A stretch of DNA of 64,000 bases from Nocardia asteroides (GTDB taxonomy: Bacteria; Actinomycetota; Actinomycetes; Mycobacteriales; Mycobacteriaceae). Shown in pieces: positions 28,326-37,268 of this stretch. Where the stretch lies: the NCBI GenBank assembly GCA_019930625.1, contig CP082844.1, positions 6,696,001 through 6,760,000 of the forward strand, written 5' to 3'. Within the stretch, counting starts at the first letter, position 1. Every line of letters starts with the position of its first letter. A model generated the notes under the pieces. The model did no database searches. It had not been told where the DNA came from and saw nothing but the letters and a program-made list of their open reading frames with translations. The position numbers and the translations under genes are program-made.

Positions 28326-29315
28326 ATGTCGGAGGGTGGGGAGACGATGTTCAGGCTGACCGTATCCGCCTACTCGAAAGCTGGGCCGCCGACAATGACT
28401 GTCGCCCTGGTTGAACTCCTTGACTCGCTCGATGAGCGGGTAAAAACCGAATTGTCCTGCAAGCCTGACGTGGTTGACCGCGGCCACGAGCTGAACGTCG
28501 ACGCCTTACCGATTCAGGCCCGTCGGTGGCACAAGTCCACCGATGTGGTGGCCGTGTTCGCTGATCTGAAGAACAGCAGCCAGCTCGGCGTCAGCATGCA
28601 CGCCGCGAGCACTGCGAGCGTGTACGAGGCCGCCGTGGGCGGAGCCGTCGACATCCTGGATAAGTTCGGCGCCAACTACCTCGACATCCAGGGCGATGCC
28701 GCCTTCGGCGTCTTCTGGGGTGACATGCGCACCGAACGTGCCCTGTGCGCCGGTATCACGATCAAGACCTTCAGCCCCGCGATGGCCGAGCAGTTCGAGA
28801 GCAAATGGCCGACGCAGCCCGATACCGGGTTCCGGGTAGGAATCGCCGCAAGTACGATCCTCGTCAAACGAATCGGTGTCCCCCGGCACCCGAACAAGCA
28901 GAAGCCCGTATGGGCTGGCCGGGCCGTCAACTACGCGAGCAAGGCCGGTTCTGCGTGCGACCGCCACGGCCTCGTCGTCACTGGCACGGTCTGGGACCGT
29001 ATTGAGACCAACGACTATCTCACCGCCACTTGCGACTGCGGGACCCCGAGCGACCGCCTCTGGGAGGACATCACCATCGAGCGCCTCAGAGCTGGTGATG
29101 AGGCCGACGCTGCGGGACGGCAACTCACGGCGCCCTGGTGCAGGATCCATGGCGAACAGTTCTGTAGAGCCATCCTGGACGGAAAGAAACGGCGCGCCAC
29201 TGTTTCCGAGGCTCTGCACGCCTCGATCCTGGCGAGCCAGAGCAGGGACGAGTTCCGCGCTTCCGCCCGCCGCGAGCGGCGGCGGTGGTCGATGAGCGGT
29301 GCGGCGGTCCGATGA
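28326..29315 (+). CDS. pycC: Pycsar-type nucleotide cyclase (first copy)
   Basis: A 329-residue class III nucleotide cyclase domain protein. The metal-binding aspartates appear in VVAVFADLKNSSQLG (Asp80) and NYLDIQGDAAFGVFWG (Asp124), followed by the cyclase core VGIAASTILVKRIG and a conserved WAGRAVNYASKAGS. After the core is a cysteine-containing tail (CDCGT, then WCRIHGEQFC) that may bind metal. An internal ATG at 28395 is an equally good start. The stop overlaps the next gene (ATGA), which encodes a Pycsar-type membrane effector, so this should make a cyclic pyrimidine signal (cCMP or cUMP) on phage infection. The product base is not predictable with confidence. A second cyclase lies beyond the effector. 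Confidence 0.82.
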   Translation: MSEGGETMFRLTVSAYSKAGPPTMTVALVELLDSLDERVKTELSCKPDVVDRGHELNVDALPIQARRWHKSTDVVAVFADLKNSSQLGVSMHAASTASVYEAAVGGAVDILDKFGANYLDIQGDAAFGVFWGDMRTERALCAGITIKTFSPAMAEQFESKWPTQPDTGFRVGIAASTILVKRIGVPRHPNKQKPVWAGRAVNYASKAGSACDRHGLVVTGTVWDRIETNDYLTATCDCGTPSDRLWEDITIERLRAGDEADAAGRQLTAPWCRIHGEQFCRAILDGKKRRATVSEALHASILASQSRDEFRASARRERRRWSMSGAAVR

Positions 29316-29878
29316 CGATGATCAACCGTCCCCACCACACTCTGCGCCCGACTGTCACTGCGTCAGCGCCGGATCACACAAACGCGATCACCTTCGGTTG
29401 GCGAGTACACCAAGCTCAGGAAGCGTGGACCGCGAAGGTTGATGTCAAGGCCAGCATCGTCCTCGCTCTCGACGGCGCGGTACTGGTCTCGATCATCGCC
29501 GGCCACAACAAGGATGGTGTGCTCACTGAACTGACCGGCTGGCGCAGCCTCATCGAGGTTCTCGCCGCGATCTCGATACTCGTCGCTCTCGTACTCGCTG
29601 GCCTGGTTGTTCGACCGGCGCTCGGCCCCAGCCGCCAGCACCGCGCCCAGCACAGCACCCACATCATCTACTTCGGGCACCTACGGCACTGGGACCCGCC
29701 GCAGCTCGCCACGAGATTACGATCGCTGACACCTGACGAAGAGACCGACCAACTGGCCCAGCAGGTCGTCTCGATGAGCCAACGCAACTGGTGGAAACAC
29801 CGACTCCTTCAATGGGCGCTCTACACCACCGCCCTCGCCGCCCTGCTACTCGCTGTAGCCACGCTGTGGCCGCGCTGA
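29312..29878 (+). CDS. pycTM: Pycsar transmembrane effector (DUF5706-like)
   Basis: A 188-residue protein with three membrane segments: about 47-64 (ASIVLALDGAVLVSIIAG), about 80-100 (LIEVLAAISILVALVLAG) and about 167-185 (WALYTTALAALLLAVATLW). The pattern AKVDVKASIVLALDGA before the first segment is characteristic of the DUF5706 effectors of Pycsar. These bind the cyclic pyrimidine made by PycC and damage the inner membrane, killing the infected cell. The ATG at 29312 overlaps the stop of the preceding cyclase. The soluble loop between segments two and three (about 101-166) is where the ligand or partner would bind. A further cyclase starts 69 bases downstream. Confidence 0.82.
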   Translation: MTMINRPHHTLRPTVTASAPDHTNAITFGWRVHQAQEAWTAKVDVKASIVLALDGAVLVSIIAGHNKDGVLTELTGWRSLIEVLAAISILVALVLAGLVVRPALGPSRQHRAQHSTHIIYFGHLRHWDPPQLATRLRSLTPDEETDQLAQQVVSMSQRNWWKHRLLQWALYTTALAALLLAVATLWPR

Positions 29879-29947
29879 CCATTTCGCACGCCCTCGGGTA
29901 GGAGTCGTGGGGCTTCCAAGCGTTCGCCGTCGAAGGAAGGTGCTCGT

Positions 29948-30676
29948 ATGGGCTTCAAGGACGACTGCACAGCAGCGGTCGCTGAGATCGCCAAAACGCC
30001 GTTCAACCACCGGTACGGCCAAGTGGTGCCGAAGACCGAAGACATTGTCATGCGAGACGGGGCGGTGAGACTCGAAGCGGTCTACCTCTACTCCGACATG
30101 GCGGATTCGACGGGACTCGCCCGCCATTTCAGCCCGGATGACGCCGCCCGGATCATCCGGGCGTACCTCAATGCCGTCTCACGCGTGATCCGCTTCCGTA
30201 ACGGGGCCATCAGGAGCTTCGACGGTGACCGGGTTATGGCGATTTTCGTCGGCGACAACGCAGCCTCCGTCGCGGTCAAGACAGCACTCAACATCACCTG
30301 GGTGGTCGAGAAAATCGTTCACGAACAGCTGAAAGACCACATCGACCGGTATTTCGACTGCTACATCGAAGATCGCTGGAGGATCCGGCATCGCACTGGT
30401 GTCGACCTCGGGGATGCGTTGATAGTGCGTGCCGGCGTGCGTGACAACAATGACTTGGTTTCTATAGGCGATGCCCCCAACATCGCCGCGAAATTGAGCG
30501 ACGTGAAGAAGTTTCGAACGACGATCAGCGATCGTGTGTACGACGAGCTCGACTACAACTGCAAGTACGGCGGCAAGGACGACGTCGACATGTGGACGGG
30601 CCCCCTTGTCGCCGATGTTGGTAGCGGAAGGACCGAAGTCGTACACGGGTCCAACTGGAAGTGGGGCCTGTCCTGA
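29948..30676 (+). CDS. pycC: Pycsar-type nucleotide cyclase (second copy)
   Basis: A 242-residue class III nucleotide cyclase close in size to classical PycC. The metal aspartates lie in AVYLYSDMADSTGLAR (Asp50) and AIRSFDGDRVMAIFVG (Asp94). The core continues RHRTGVDLGDALIVRAGV and SIGDAPNIAAKLSDV. It starts with a strong ribosome-binding site (GAAGGAAGG). It differs strongly from the first cyclase in this locus, so it is not a recent duplicate. No separate effector follows, so it probably shares the single membrane effector or feeds it a different nucleotide. Cyclase identity is firm; pairing with the effector is inferred. Confidence 0.82.
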   Translation: MGFKDDCTAAVAEIAKTPFNHRYGQVVPKTEDIVMRDGAVRLEAVYLYSDMADSTGLARHFSPDDAARIIRAYLNAVSRVIRFRNGAIRSFDGDRVMAIFVGDNAASVAVKTALNITWVVEKIVHEQLKDHIDRYFDCYIEDRWRIRHRTGVDLGDALIVRAGVRDNNDLVSIGDAPNIAAKLSDVKKFRTTISDRVYDELDYNCKYGGKDDVDMWTGPLVADVGSGRTEVVHGSNWKWGLS

Positions 30677-30706
30677 TCCTGCATCTCCCGATGCGGGTGG
30701 GCCGGT

Positions 30707-31333
30707 TCAGTCCGGCCGTGTGACGGAGCCCTTCCAGGGATCGAGCATCCATATCTGCTGGGGGTGCTCGGTACCGCTGAGGATCATCCATGGGATTGGG
30801 CTCTGCGGGTGCCACAGTCACTCATCGACGACGCCAGCGCGTCGGTAGTCGCGGTGTCGATCGCCCCAGTCGGCATCGGTCAGTCGATAGCTCTGCACCT
30901 CGAGCACAACCTCGCTGCCGTCAGCGAACACGACACGGACATCGCAGCGTCGCTTACGGTTCGGCAGCCACACCTCGCTGCGACGTCGACGACATCCGGT
31001 TGTATTCGAGCCCACGTCGCGACAGCTTCCTTGCTAGAAAGGTGCCACTCCGACTCCGGCTCATGCTCTCCCTCCGGCGGGCCCCTGGCCCGATGGATGC
31101 GCGAAATGGGGTCGCCGAACCCCGCCGATGGGGCCTTTCACCACCAGCGGCACTTCGGTACCCGGCGCAGCGTCGATGCCCGCATAGCACAGCGCACACA
31201 CCAAAGTCCGGTCGCCGCGGTAGCTCCTCGCCCGCAGCTCGTCCATACGCGGATCGGCGGGATCCGTTGGCGCATAGTCGTACTGCTGGCGAACGAGGTC
31301 CAACGCGACTGTGAGTTTGTTCGAGGTACCCAC
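30707..31333 (-). pseudogene. CoiA-like competence family protein, frameshifted
   Basis: Three minus-strand frames join to a CoiA-like protein. The first piece has LVRQQYDYAPTDPADPRMDE, CALCYAG and RRPHFAHPSG; the second ESEWHLSSKEAVATWARI; the third EVWLPNRKRRCDVRVVFADG, VVLEVQSYRLTDADW and DRHRDYRRAGVVDE. A TGA then interrupts before LWHPQSPIPWMIL. The PHFAHP motif, the ESEWHL piece and the EVQ segment with a W-x-x-R-x-x-x-Y pattern are typical of the CoiA-like family, whose core is a nuclease-like fold. Two frameshifts and one internal stop make this a pseudogene. A GTG at 31333 is the likely original start. Confidence 0.7.
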
Positions 31334-31776
31334 CTCAGAACACCCCTCTTCTCGAATGGGCGGTGGCCTTCCAGCAGCGGCAGCTGCAGGAAGCCTTGGC
31401 AAGGCCGCGCTAGTCGAAGTGGGATGTGTTTAGAAGTCCGGCTCGAAGTCGAGTCTGAGCGCATGTGATGCGGTAGCAGTAAATGTCAGTCACGTTGGCG
31501 CGCCGAAAAGTTCGAGATGCACCAGTTTCAACAACTTTTGATTGCGGCCTGTCTCGATCGTACGACGGCCTGGCCGCGATGTCACGACGATCTCGGCGAG
31601 CATGGATGCACAACCCAGCACTCTCGCCAGCCCGCTGGTGTCAGCAGGACGCTACCGGCCCCAACGGGTGCGGGAAGTTGGTCGCCCGGTCCTATGCCGA
31701 GCCGTCGCGGTGCGCGAAGGCCCACAGCTGTGTCACCGCTAGCTCGACGTCGGTCATCGAGCCTGCGGTAACGCGG
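31334..31776. other. Gene-free stretch, probably decayed coding DNA
   Basis: Several short overlapping ORFs occur on both strands, none with a credible start, length and composition. One minus-strand stretch around 31700-31770 (ELAVTQLWAFAHRDGSA) looks protein-like but is stopped at once. It resembles a decayed gene between two other pseudogenes. Confidence 0.3.
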
Positions 31777-32212
31777 TCAGCAGTCGGTGCGCCAGCCGCG
31801 TCGGTTCATGCGTTCGAAGTAGGCGTCATCAGCGGCTTGGATCTCTGCATCGGTGGCCTGGCGAGGTTCAGGTTTCGGCGTAGAATCCGCTTGGGCGAAC
31901 AGCAGTCGCAACGGCTGCTGGGGACGCAGGTCCGCGCGCTGGACGATCTGTTCGGCCTTCGCTTTCGCGTCGGGGCGGGCGCGGCGATGGCAGTCGAGAG
32001 GGCGGTGGTGAGCTGGGTGTTGTTCCAGCGCATGGCGCCGGGGCGATCTGCAGGTTGGTGATGTCACCGGCAGCGTTGACTTCGACGCTGACACCGCGGA
32101 CTTCACCGCGGCCCCGCACCGCCGCGACGGCGTTGGACAGTCGCTGGCTGTTGCGGCGGATCTCGGCGAGGTTGTGCTGGAGCTGTTGCTCCCAGGCGGT
32201 CAGATCGGTCAT
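31777..32212 (-). pseudogene. YbaB/EbfC-family DNA-binding protein, frameshifted
   Basis: From an ATG at 32212 the minus strand reads MTDLTAWEQQLQHNLAEIRR, then VRGVSVEVNAAGDITNLQIA. This is the YbaB/EbfC pattern of an N-terminal helix followed by VTVTVDAxGxLTDLxI-like strands. A one-base deletion shifts the frame to MRWNNTQLTTALSTAI, and a second shift to RARPDAKAKAEQIVQRADL and a tail ending RMNRRGWRTDC. Such proteins are small nucleoid-associated factors, and in Nocardia relatives they often sit near secretion loci. Two frameshifts inactivate this copy. Confidence 0.65.
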
Positions 32213-32319
32213 CGACGGCCCGGCTTCTTGGCGATCTGCTTTGACCGGTCCCCGATGACGGGACCACCTGATCTCATTCACTGGGGACGGGCCACCTAGA
32301 TTGCGGGCCGAGTCCTCGC

Positions 32320-32577
32320 GGGTGCCCGGGTTCCATCTGCGGACGGTGGCCGACGTGCCGCTGGATGGACGACCTGTGGGTCGTACGAGTGCGTGTCCGG
32401 AGGCTGGTGTGCCCAACGACGAATTCCATGAGCACATTCCCGGTGCGTTGGAGCGTTATCCGCAGCGCTGACCGGCCAGGTCCGGTCAGTAGTGCGGGAG
32501 CTGGCCGGACGGCCCAGCGTCCGGCTGGTGGCGGCGCTGCGGCCGCGGTTGTCAGGCTTCCTGACGGCAAACCTCTA
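32320..32577 (+). pseudogene. ISL3-family transposase, N-terminal remnant
   Basis: Joining plus-strand frames gives RVPGFHLRTVADVPLDGRPV, VVRVRVRRLVC, EFHEHIPGALERYPQR, LTGQVRSVVRELAGRPSVRL and VAALRPRLSGFLTANL, then TAG. This follows the zinc-ribbon and HTH region of ISL3 transposases (two-strand RVRVRRxxC, a helix ERYxxR, then the HTH). At least two frameshifts and loss of the catalytic DDE domain make it a relic. A 25-base sequence at 32271-32295, just upstream, recurs near 39058 and may be an element end. Confidence 0.5.
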
Positions 32578-34335
32578 GCGGTCGGAATGCGGCGCGGGTG
32601 GCGGCCGACCGCCCGGCGGTACTGGGGGTGTCAAGGCTAGTGCGCCGCTTGGCCGGACGAGGATGACGAGGTGGCGGGCGCGGGTGATGGCCACCCGCAG
32701 CAGCCTACGGTCGGCCTGCTGCTGCTTCGACGCCGGGTCCGGGTCAAGGAGCGGCATATCGTAGCGACCTTCGACGATGACGACAGCGTCGAACTCCTTG
32801 CCTTTGGACTTATGCATCGTCATAACGTGCACGGGCGCGTCACTCGGTTGTTGCACATCGATGGCTTCGGTCGCCAGCGCCGTCCGTATGACGTCGACGG
32901 CCCCGAGATACCCAAATGTGCCGTCCCACGTGTCCGATAGCGCCCACGCTACGGAGTCGGTCGCGTCGAGGAGTCGGACTAGCCGGGCCTTGGTGGCGAC
33001 CTCAACGAGTTCAGAACTGCCGCGCAGGGTGGTTCGTGCGATTTGCCAGTCTGTGATCGATCGACCGGTGAACGATGGTGCGACCTCGGCTGCTTGGAGT
33101 AGCACTTTCGCGGTCTTCGAGGCGGGCCTCCTTCCGCTCCGGATGGCATCGATGGCGCGTTCGAGAGTCGCGATGACGCCCCGCGCGCCGACTGTGCCAA
33201 GGCCGACCTTGACGAGGTAGTAGTCGGCGAGGCTCTGGAGTGTGCTGATCGCGGCATCCTTGGCAGACCGCCTCGGCCACTCAAGGATGCTGCCGACGAC
33301 GAGGGCAGAAGCGGCCGCCAACTCTGGATCCCAGTACAGGATGTGATCAATGGGGACCAGGTGCTCGCCTTGGAAAGCCGCTTCCTCGGACAGGGAAGTA
33401 GAGATCCTGCCCGCGAACGCGTTCACTCGTGTGAGAACCGCCAGTGTGGGCGGGGCCGACAGCTGTTCGCCGAGCCAACTCAGCGCGCGCTGGACAACCC
33501 AATGGGTCACCTGTTCCGGTTTGTCGTATTTGTACCCGATGAAGCGGACGTTGGTGGGTTTCGCGGTCGGGGTGTTGCGTAGGGCCGCGTTGGCGTACTC
33601 AAGAATTCCGGACGCGGGACTGCGGTGGTTGTCCGACGACAGGTCGAACGTCTCCGGCTCAAGCGCCTTCTTCGCCTCTTCTAGGCGATTCTCATCGACT
33701 CCGTCGATGTGGTCGAAGATCCGTTGGTCTGGGTCGGCGAGGCAGATGATCGTGCTTTGTTTGCTCAGCGCGCGAACCACACGCCACTGGTCGGTGTTGG
33801 TGTCTTGGAACTCATCGACGACAACCACCGGGTAGCGAGTGCTGTACAACTCGCGCAGATCTGCGCTGCGCTCGAAGAGCTCGGCCACGGTCGGCGCGAG
33901 TGTGTCGAATACGTACAGCGACTCGTCGGCCGCGAGGCGCCGCTTCTCGACTGCCCATGCGTCCGCGTCTCCATCGAAGTCCGCGCGTCGCTGTGCTTCT
34001 CGTTCCGGGGTGATGAATCGTGCTTGTGCGCCGGTTATAAGGCGTCCGTGACTGCGCACGAGGTCGAGAAAGAACGAGTGGAATGTTCTTACTGAGAGGG
34101 TCGACCGTTGCTCGCGGTTCAGGGTGCTCTGCATTCGGTCGGATACCTGTCGGACGGCGGCCCGGGAGAAACTGAGGAACAGGATGCGCTGCTCGGCCTG
34201 AAGTTCTGTGCTGCTCCTGGCCGCCTTGAGTAGCGCGATGGTCGTCTTGCCGCATCCAGGTCCGCCCTCGATCACGATGTGGCCGGGAGCTGCGAGAATG
34301 GCCTTTCGCCGCTCGTCGAGTTCGACCTTTTTCAC
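32575..34335 (-). CDS. gajB: Gabija helicase GajB (UvrD-like)
   Basis: A 586-residue superfamily 1A helicase with Walker A EGGPGCGKTT (23-32), motif Ia LFLSFSRAAVRQV, a TFHSFF box, motif II VVVDEFQDTN (DE at 174-175), motif III CLADPDQRIFD, motif V VMTMHKSKGKEFDAVVIVEG and motif VI LLRVAITRARHLVIL. The start is GTG, overlapping the stop of the upstream OLD-type gene by four bases (GTGA). The pairing of a class 2 OLD nuclease with an adjacent UvrD-like helicase defines Gabija. In that system GajB senses DNA termini or nucleotide loss and works with GajA. The protein is somewhat longer than the reference GajB (about 490 residues). Confidence 0.78.
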   Translation of the reverse strand: MKKVELDERRKAILAAPGHIVIEGGPGCGKTTIALLKAARSSTELQAEQRILFLSFSRAAVRQVSDRMQSTLNREQRSTLSVRTFHSFFLDLVRSHGRLITGAQARFITPEREAQRRADFDGDADAWAVEKRRLAADESLYVFDTLAPTVAELFERSADLRELYSTRYPVVVVDEFQDTNTDQWRVVRALSKQSTIICLADPDQRIFDHIDGVDENRLEEAKKALEPETFDLSSDNHRSPASGILEYANAALRNTPTAKPTNVRFIGYKYDKPEQVTHWVVQRALSWLGEQLSAPPTLAVLTRVNAFAGRISTSLSEEAAFQGEHLVPIDHILYWDPELAAASALVVGSILEWPRRSAKDAAISTLQSLADYYLVKVGLGTVGARGVIATLERAIDAIRSGRRPASKTAKVLLQAAEVAPSFTGRSITDWQIARTTLRGSSELVEVATKARLVRLLDATDSVAWALSDTWDGTFGYLGAVDVIRTALATEAIDVQQPSDAPVHVMTMHKSKGKEFDAVVIVEGRYDMPLLDPDPASKQQQADRRLLRVAITRARHLVILVRPSGALALTPPVPPGGRPPPAPHSDR

Positions 34336-36179
34336 TGTGGGACCGGGTCGGCCCCGGCAACCTGCTCGTCATTCGGGGCGTCGGACGCCGCAGTGGCTTT
34401 TACGCTCGCGGCGATGTCTTCGTCGATGGCGCGCAGGAAGTCGACGTAGGTCTTGGGAAGCTCGCTGGCGTCGCCCGCCTCGGCGACCAGCAGTGCAGCG
34501 TAGCCGTAGTACGCGCCCTTGCGGGCAAGCAGAACCTTCTCCGCCAGCTCTTCGACAGCCTGGTCATCGGAGTCTGGGGCGAGGTAGCCGCATTCCGTTG
34601 GGTAGTCCGGCAGAGATGCAACCGTGGCGAGGAAGGCACGCTTGGGTCGGATCGGCATCTCGTCCATGAGCAGCTTCTCAATGCTTTTATGGGGTATCGG
34701 CAAGTAGATGTCGAACGCTTCGGCTTGCTGCGCGGCATCGGCTGGGAAGGGGCTGTTGGGGGTGTCGTGGAGGCCGTAGCAACGCTTGCCAAGTGCCTTG
34801 AAAACGGGACCGAGGGGAGGGACAGAAGCGTCGCTCTTGGCGTTGTAGATGGAGACACCGGCGAGGTCGAGATGGGTGTAGGTCACGGTCGGGTCGGCCT
34901 CCATGACGTCGGCGACTGCGGGTATGACAGAAGCCTCAGTTCCGCCTTCGACTACGAGGACTCCTCGACCGAGGATGGCTTCGGCGAACTGGCGGCGTTC
35001 CTCGCGCACCTTCTTCGGCTTCATCAAGACGCCGAGGTCGAACGGGTCGCTCGTGAGAACACCTTCATCCGTCCGCGACAGCATCAGGACGCTTTCCGGC
35101 GCGAATCGCTCGATGACGTACGGCGAATGGGAGGTAACGATGGCCTGCCCCATGCGGCTACGCACGAAGTCGACGAGGCGACGCTGCGCATGCGGCGGCA
35201 GCGCGATCTCCGGCTCCTCCATGGCGAAAATGACCGCGTGGTCACCCTTGAGTTCAGCGATGTAAGTGAGTAGCGCGAAGACCAGCAGGTTCAGCGAGCC
35301 GGTGCTGAGGCGGTTGAATGGCACGGCGTGGTGACCCGGCGACGCTGTGACGAACATCCGCAGCGTCTCGCGGATAGACTCACGTGTCAGGTCTGACGGG
35401 TGAACATGCACTCCACGGTCGTCGAGTGCCATGAACTTGCCAACGCGGGTTTGTATCTCGTTCAGGACGGCGTCAAGCTTGGACTTTTCGCGCAGGTCGA
35501 GGTCGGCAAGGGCGGTGCGGGCGCGTTCCCAGAGATCTCCGGTGGCCTGATCCTCAAGGCGAACGATTGTGTCGAGCAACGAGCCCCGCTGGAAGCTCAT
35601 GGCCCGGGTGCCGGTGCGGTTGGTTCGCAGGTATAAGTACCCACAGTAGCGCTTGTCATCGCGTCCGAAGACGCGGCGACCTTCGCCGAGTTCGGTGGAT
35701 CCGGTCGACAGGTCGTCGATGACTGGAGCGGGGTGGGCGAAGAAGGTGTTGCCCTCGAAGTCATCCTCGTTCGAGTCGAACCGCCCCAAAAATACAAGCG
35801 GAAGGCACCAAGGGTGCTCGTCGGCGGTCTCGACAGCGTTGGGGTTCTGGTCGGCGAAGTCACGCTCGCCGACCGACCACTTCCGGATGAAGTTGCCGAA
35901 CCTGGTCAACGCGGTGTCGCTGAGATCGACGAGGACTACCTCGATCTCGACCTGAGGAGTCGACTCACCGCACGGCTGGTAGTTAGCGCCGAAAAAATCG
36001 TACTCATCGATAACGGGGCGCCGGAACATACGCTCAGGACCTAGGACGAGATCAAGCGCCTCGCAGACCGTCGACTTGCCCACACTGTTGCCGCCGACGA
36101 GTAGCGCGTTTCCGTTGAAGTCAACGCGTCCCTCGGAGATGCCTCGGAAGTTCTTGATCTGGACCCGACTGACGCGCAT
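34332..36179 (-). CDS. gajA: Gabija OLD-family ATPase/Toprim nuclease GajA
   Basis: A 615-residue OLD-family protein. The N-terminal ABC-type ATPase has Walker A GGNSVGKST (29-37), signature RLSTGSLNLLVFALLTY, Walker B VIFAMEEPEIALPPHAQRR and the switch HSPYVIE. The C-terminal Toprim part has GVLVVEGGTEASVIPA (Glu411) and YGLHDTPNSP (Asp472). In most Toprim nucleases the second motif is D-x-D; here the third position is proline, so one metal ligand may be missing or replaced nearby. GajA nicks or cuts invading DNA when nucleotides are depleted. It is the first gene of a two-gene operon with gajB. Other OLD-type systems are possible, but the adjacent helicase favours Gabija. Confidence 0.78.
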   Translation of the reverse strand: MRVSRVQIKNFRGISEGRVDFNGNALLVGGNSVGKSTVCEALDLVLGPERMFRRPVIDEYDFFGANYQPCGESTPQVEIEVVLVDLSDTALTRFGNFIRKWSVGERDFADQNPNAVETADEHPWCLPLVFLGRFDSNEDDFEGNTFFAHPAPVIDDLSTGSTELGEGRRVFGRDDKRYCGYLYLRTNRTGTRAMSFQRGSLLDTIVRLEDQATGDLWERARTALADLDLREKSKLDAVLNEIQTRVGKFMALDDRGVHVHPSDLTRESIRETLRMFVTASPGHHAVPFNRLSTGSLNLLVFALLTYIAELKGDHAVIFAMEEPEIALPPHAQRRLVDFVRSRMGQAIVTSHSPYVIERFAPESVLMLSRTDEGVLTSDPFDLGVLMKPKKVREERRQFAEAILGRGVLVVEGGTEASVIPAVADVMEADPTVTYTHLDLAGVSIYNAKSDASVPPLGPVFKALGKRCYGLHDTPNSPFPADAAQQAEAFDIYLPIPHKSIEKLLMDEMPIRPKRAFLATVASLPDYPTECGYLAPDSDDQAVEELAEKVLLARKGAYYGYAALLVAEAGDASELPKTYVDFLRAIDEDIAASVKATAASDAPNDEQVAGADPVPQ

Positions 36180-36408
36180 GTTGTACCCCCTTGGATGAAC
36201 TCGTAGACCTTACCGATGATCGCCCACGACAGTGTCACAGACTGCTCGCCTGATGCACGCTTCTTTGATGTGAACGGCCGGTAGGATTTTGGGGGGCACC
36301 GCCTTCACGTTCTTCCTGTTCAGCTAGCTCTCCGCCAGCGCCTCTCCATGTGGCCAGTCCCCGATAACGCGACCACCCGGAAGTAGAGCCCGGGTTGTTT
36401 CGTCGGTT

Positions 36409-37245
36409 TCAGTTGATCCCACAGCCCACCGGATGGTGGGTGTGGGTGCAGGCCGCAGCGTACTCGGCCGGTGTCCGGTAGCCCAGGGCTGAATGCCGGT
36501 GCCGCAGGTTGTGCTCGGTTTTGAAATCACCGATGACCACGCGGGCCTCGAGCAGGGAGGTCCAGTGGTTGCGGTTGAGGCACTCGGTGCGCAACCGGCG
36601 GTTGAACGACTCGATGTAGCCGTTGTTCCACGGCGTGCCGGGCGGGATGTAGGTGATCCCGATCCTGTTGGCGCAAAAGCGTTGCAGTGCTGTGGATATC
36701 ATTTCCGGGCCGTTGTCGCACCGCAGCACCTTCGGGACGCCCCGGGTGGTGAACACCCGGGCGAGTTCGGCGACGAGTTTCTCGCCGGTGATGGAGCGTT
36801 CCACCAGATGCAGCAGCGACTCCCGGGTGTGTTCATCGACCATCGACGCGATCTTCACCGCCCGCCCATCGACAGTGGAGTCGAACTGGAAATCCAACGC
36901 CCACACCGTCTTCGGTGCATCCGCGGCGACCGCCGGCACCGACGAGGAGCCGAGGCGTTTGCGTCGGTGATGCGCCTGCACCTGCAGGCCCTCCTGCTTC
37001 CACAACCGATGCACCCGTTTGCGGTTGACCCGATGGCCCTCGTCGAACCGCAACGCCGCCCACGCCCGACGGAACCCATGACAAGGGTTCTTCCTGGCGT
37101 ATTCGCGCAGCCAGGCCCTGGCGCCGGCGTCGGGATCGCCCGGGGTCTGGTCGAGCGGCAGCCGCCGGAACGTGGACCGATGCACCCCGACGACCTTGCA
37201 AGCCAACCGCTCCGACATGCCCTTGACCTGCAAAAGCATGCCCAC
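36409..37245 (-). CDS. IS3-family transposase OrfB (DDE integrase domain)
   Basis: A 278-residue OrfB with the helical N-terminus (MSERLACKVVGVHRSTFRRL), the HTH_21-like segment YARKNPCHGFRRAWAALR and GHRVNRKRVHRLWKQEGL, and the rve-type catalytic core. Catalytic acids lie in VWALDFQFDSTVDGRAVK (first D), LRCDNGPEMIS (second D) and GTPWNNGYIESFNRRLRTE (E). It would normally be made as an OrfAB fusion by ribosomal frameshifting; a 23-base gap separates the annotated frames. The catalytic residues look intact. Confidence 0.9.
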   Translation of the reverse strand: MGMLLQVKGMSERLACKVVGVHRSTFRRLPLDQTPGDPDAGARAWLREYARKNPCHGFRRAWAALRFDEGHRVNRKRVHRLWKQEGLQVQAHHRRKRLGSSSVPAVAADAPKTVWALDFQFDSTVDGRAVKIASMVDEHTRESLLHLVERSITGEKLVAELARVFTTRGVPKVLRCDNGPEMISTALQRFCANRIGITYIPPGTPWNNGYIESFNRRLRTECLNRNHWTSLLEARVVIGDFKTEHNLRHRHSALGYRTPAEYAAACTHTHHPVGCGIN

Positions 37246-37268
37246 CGCCCGCCGCTTGGCCGCCGGGC

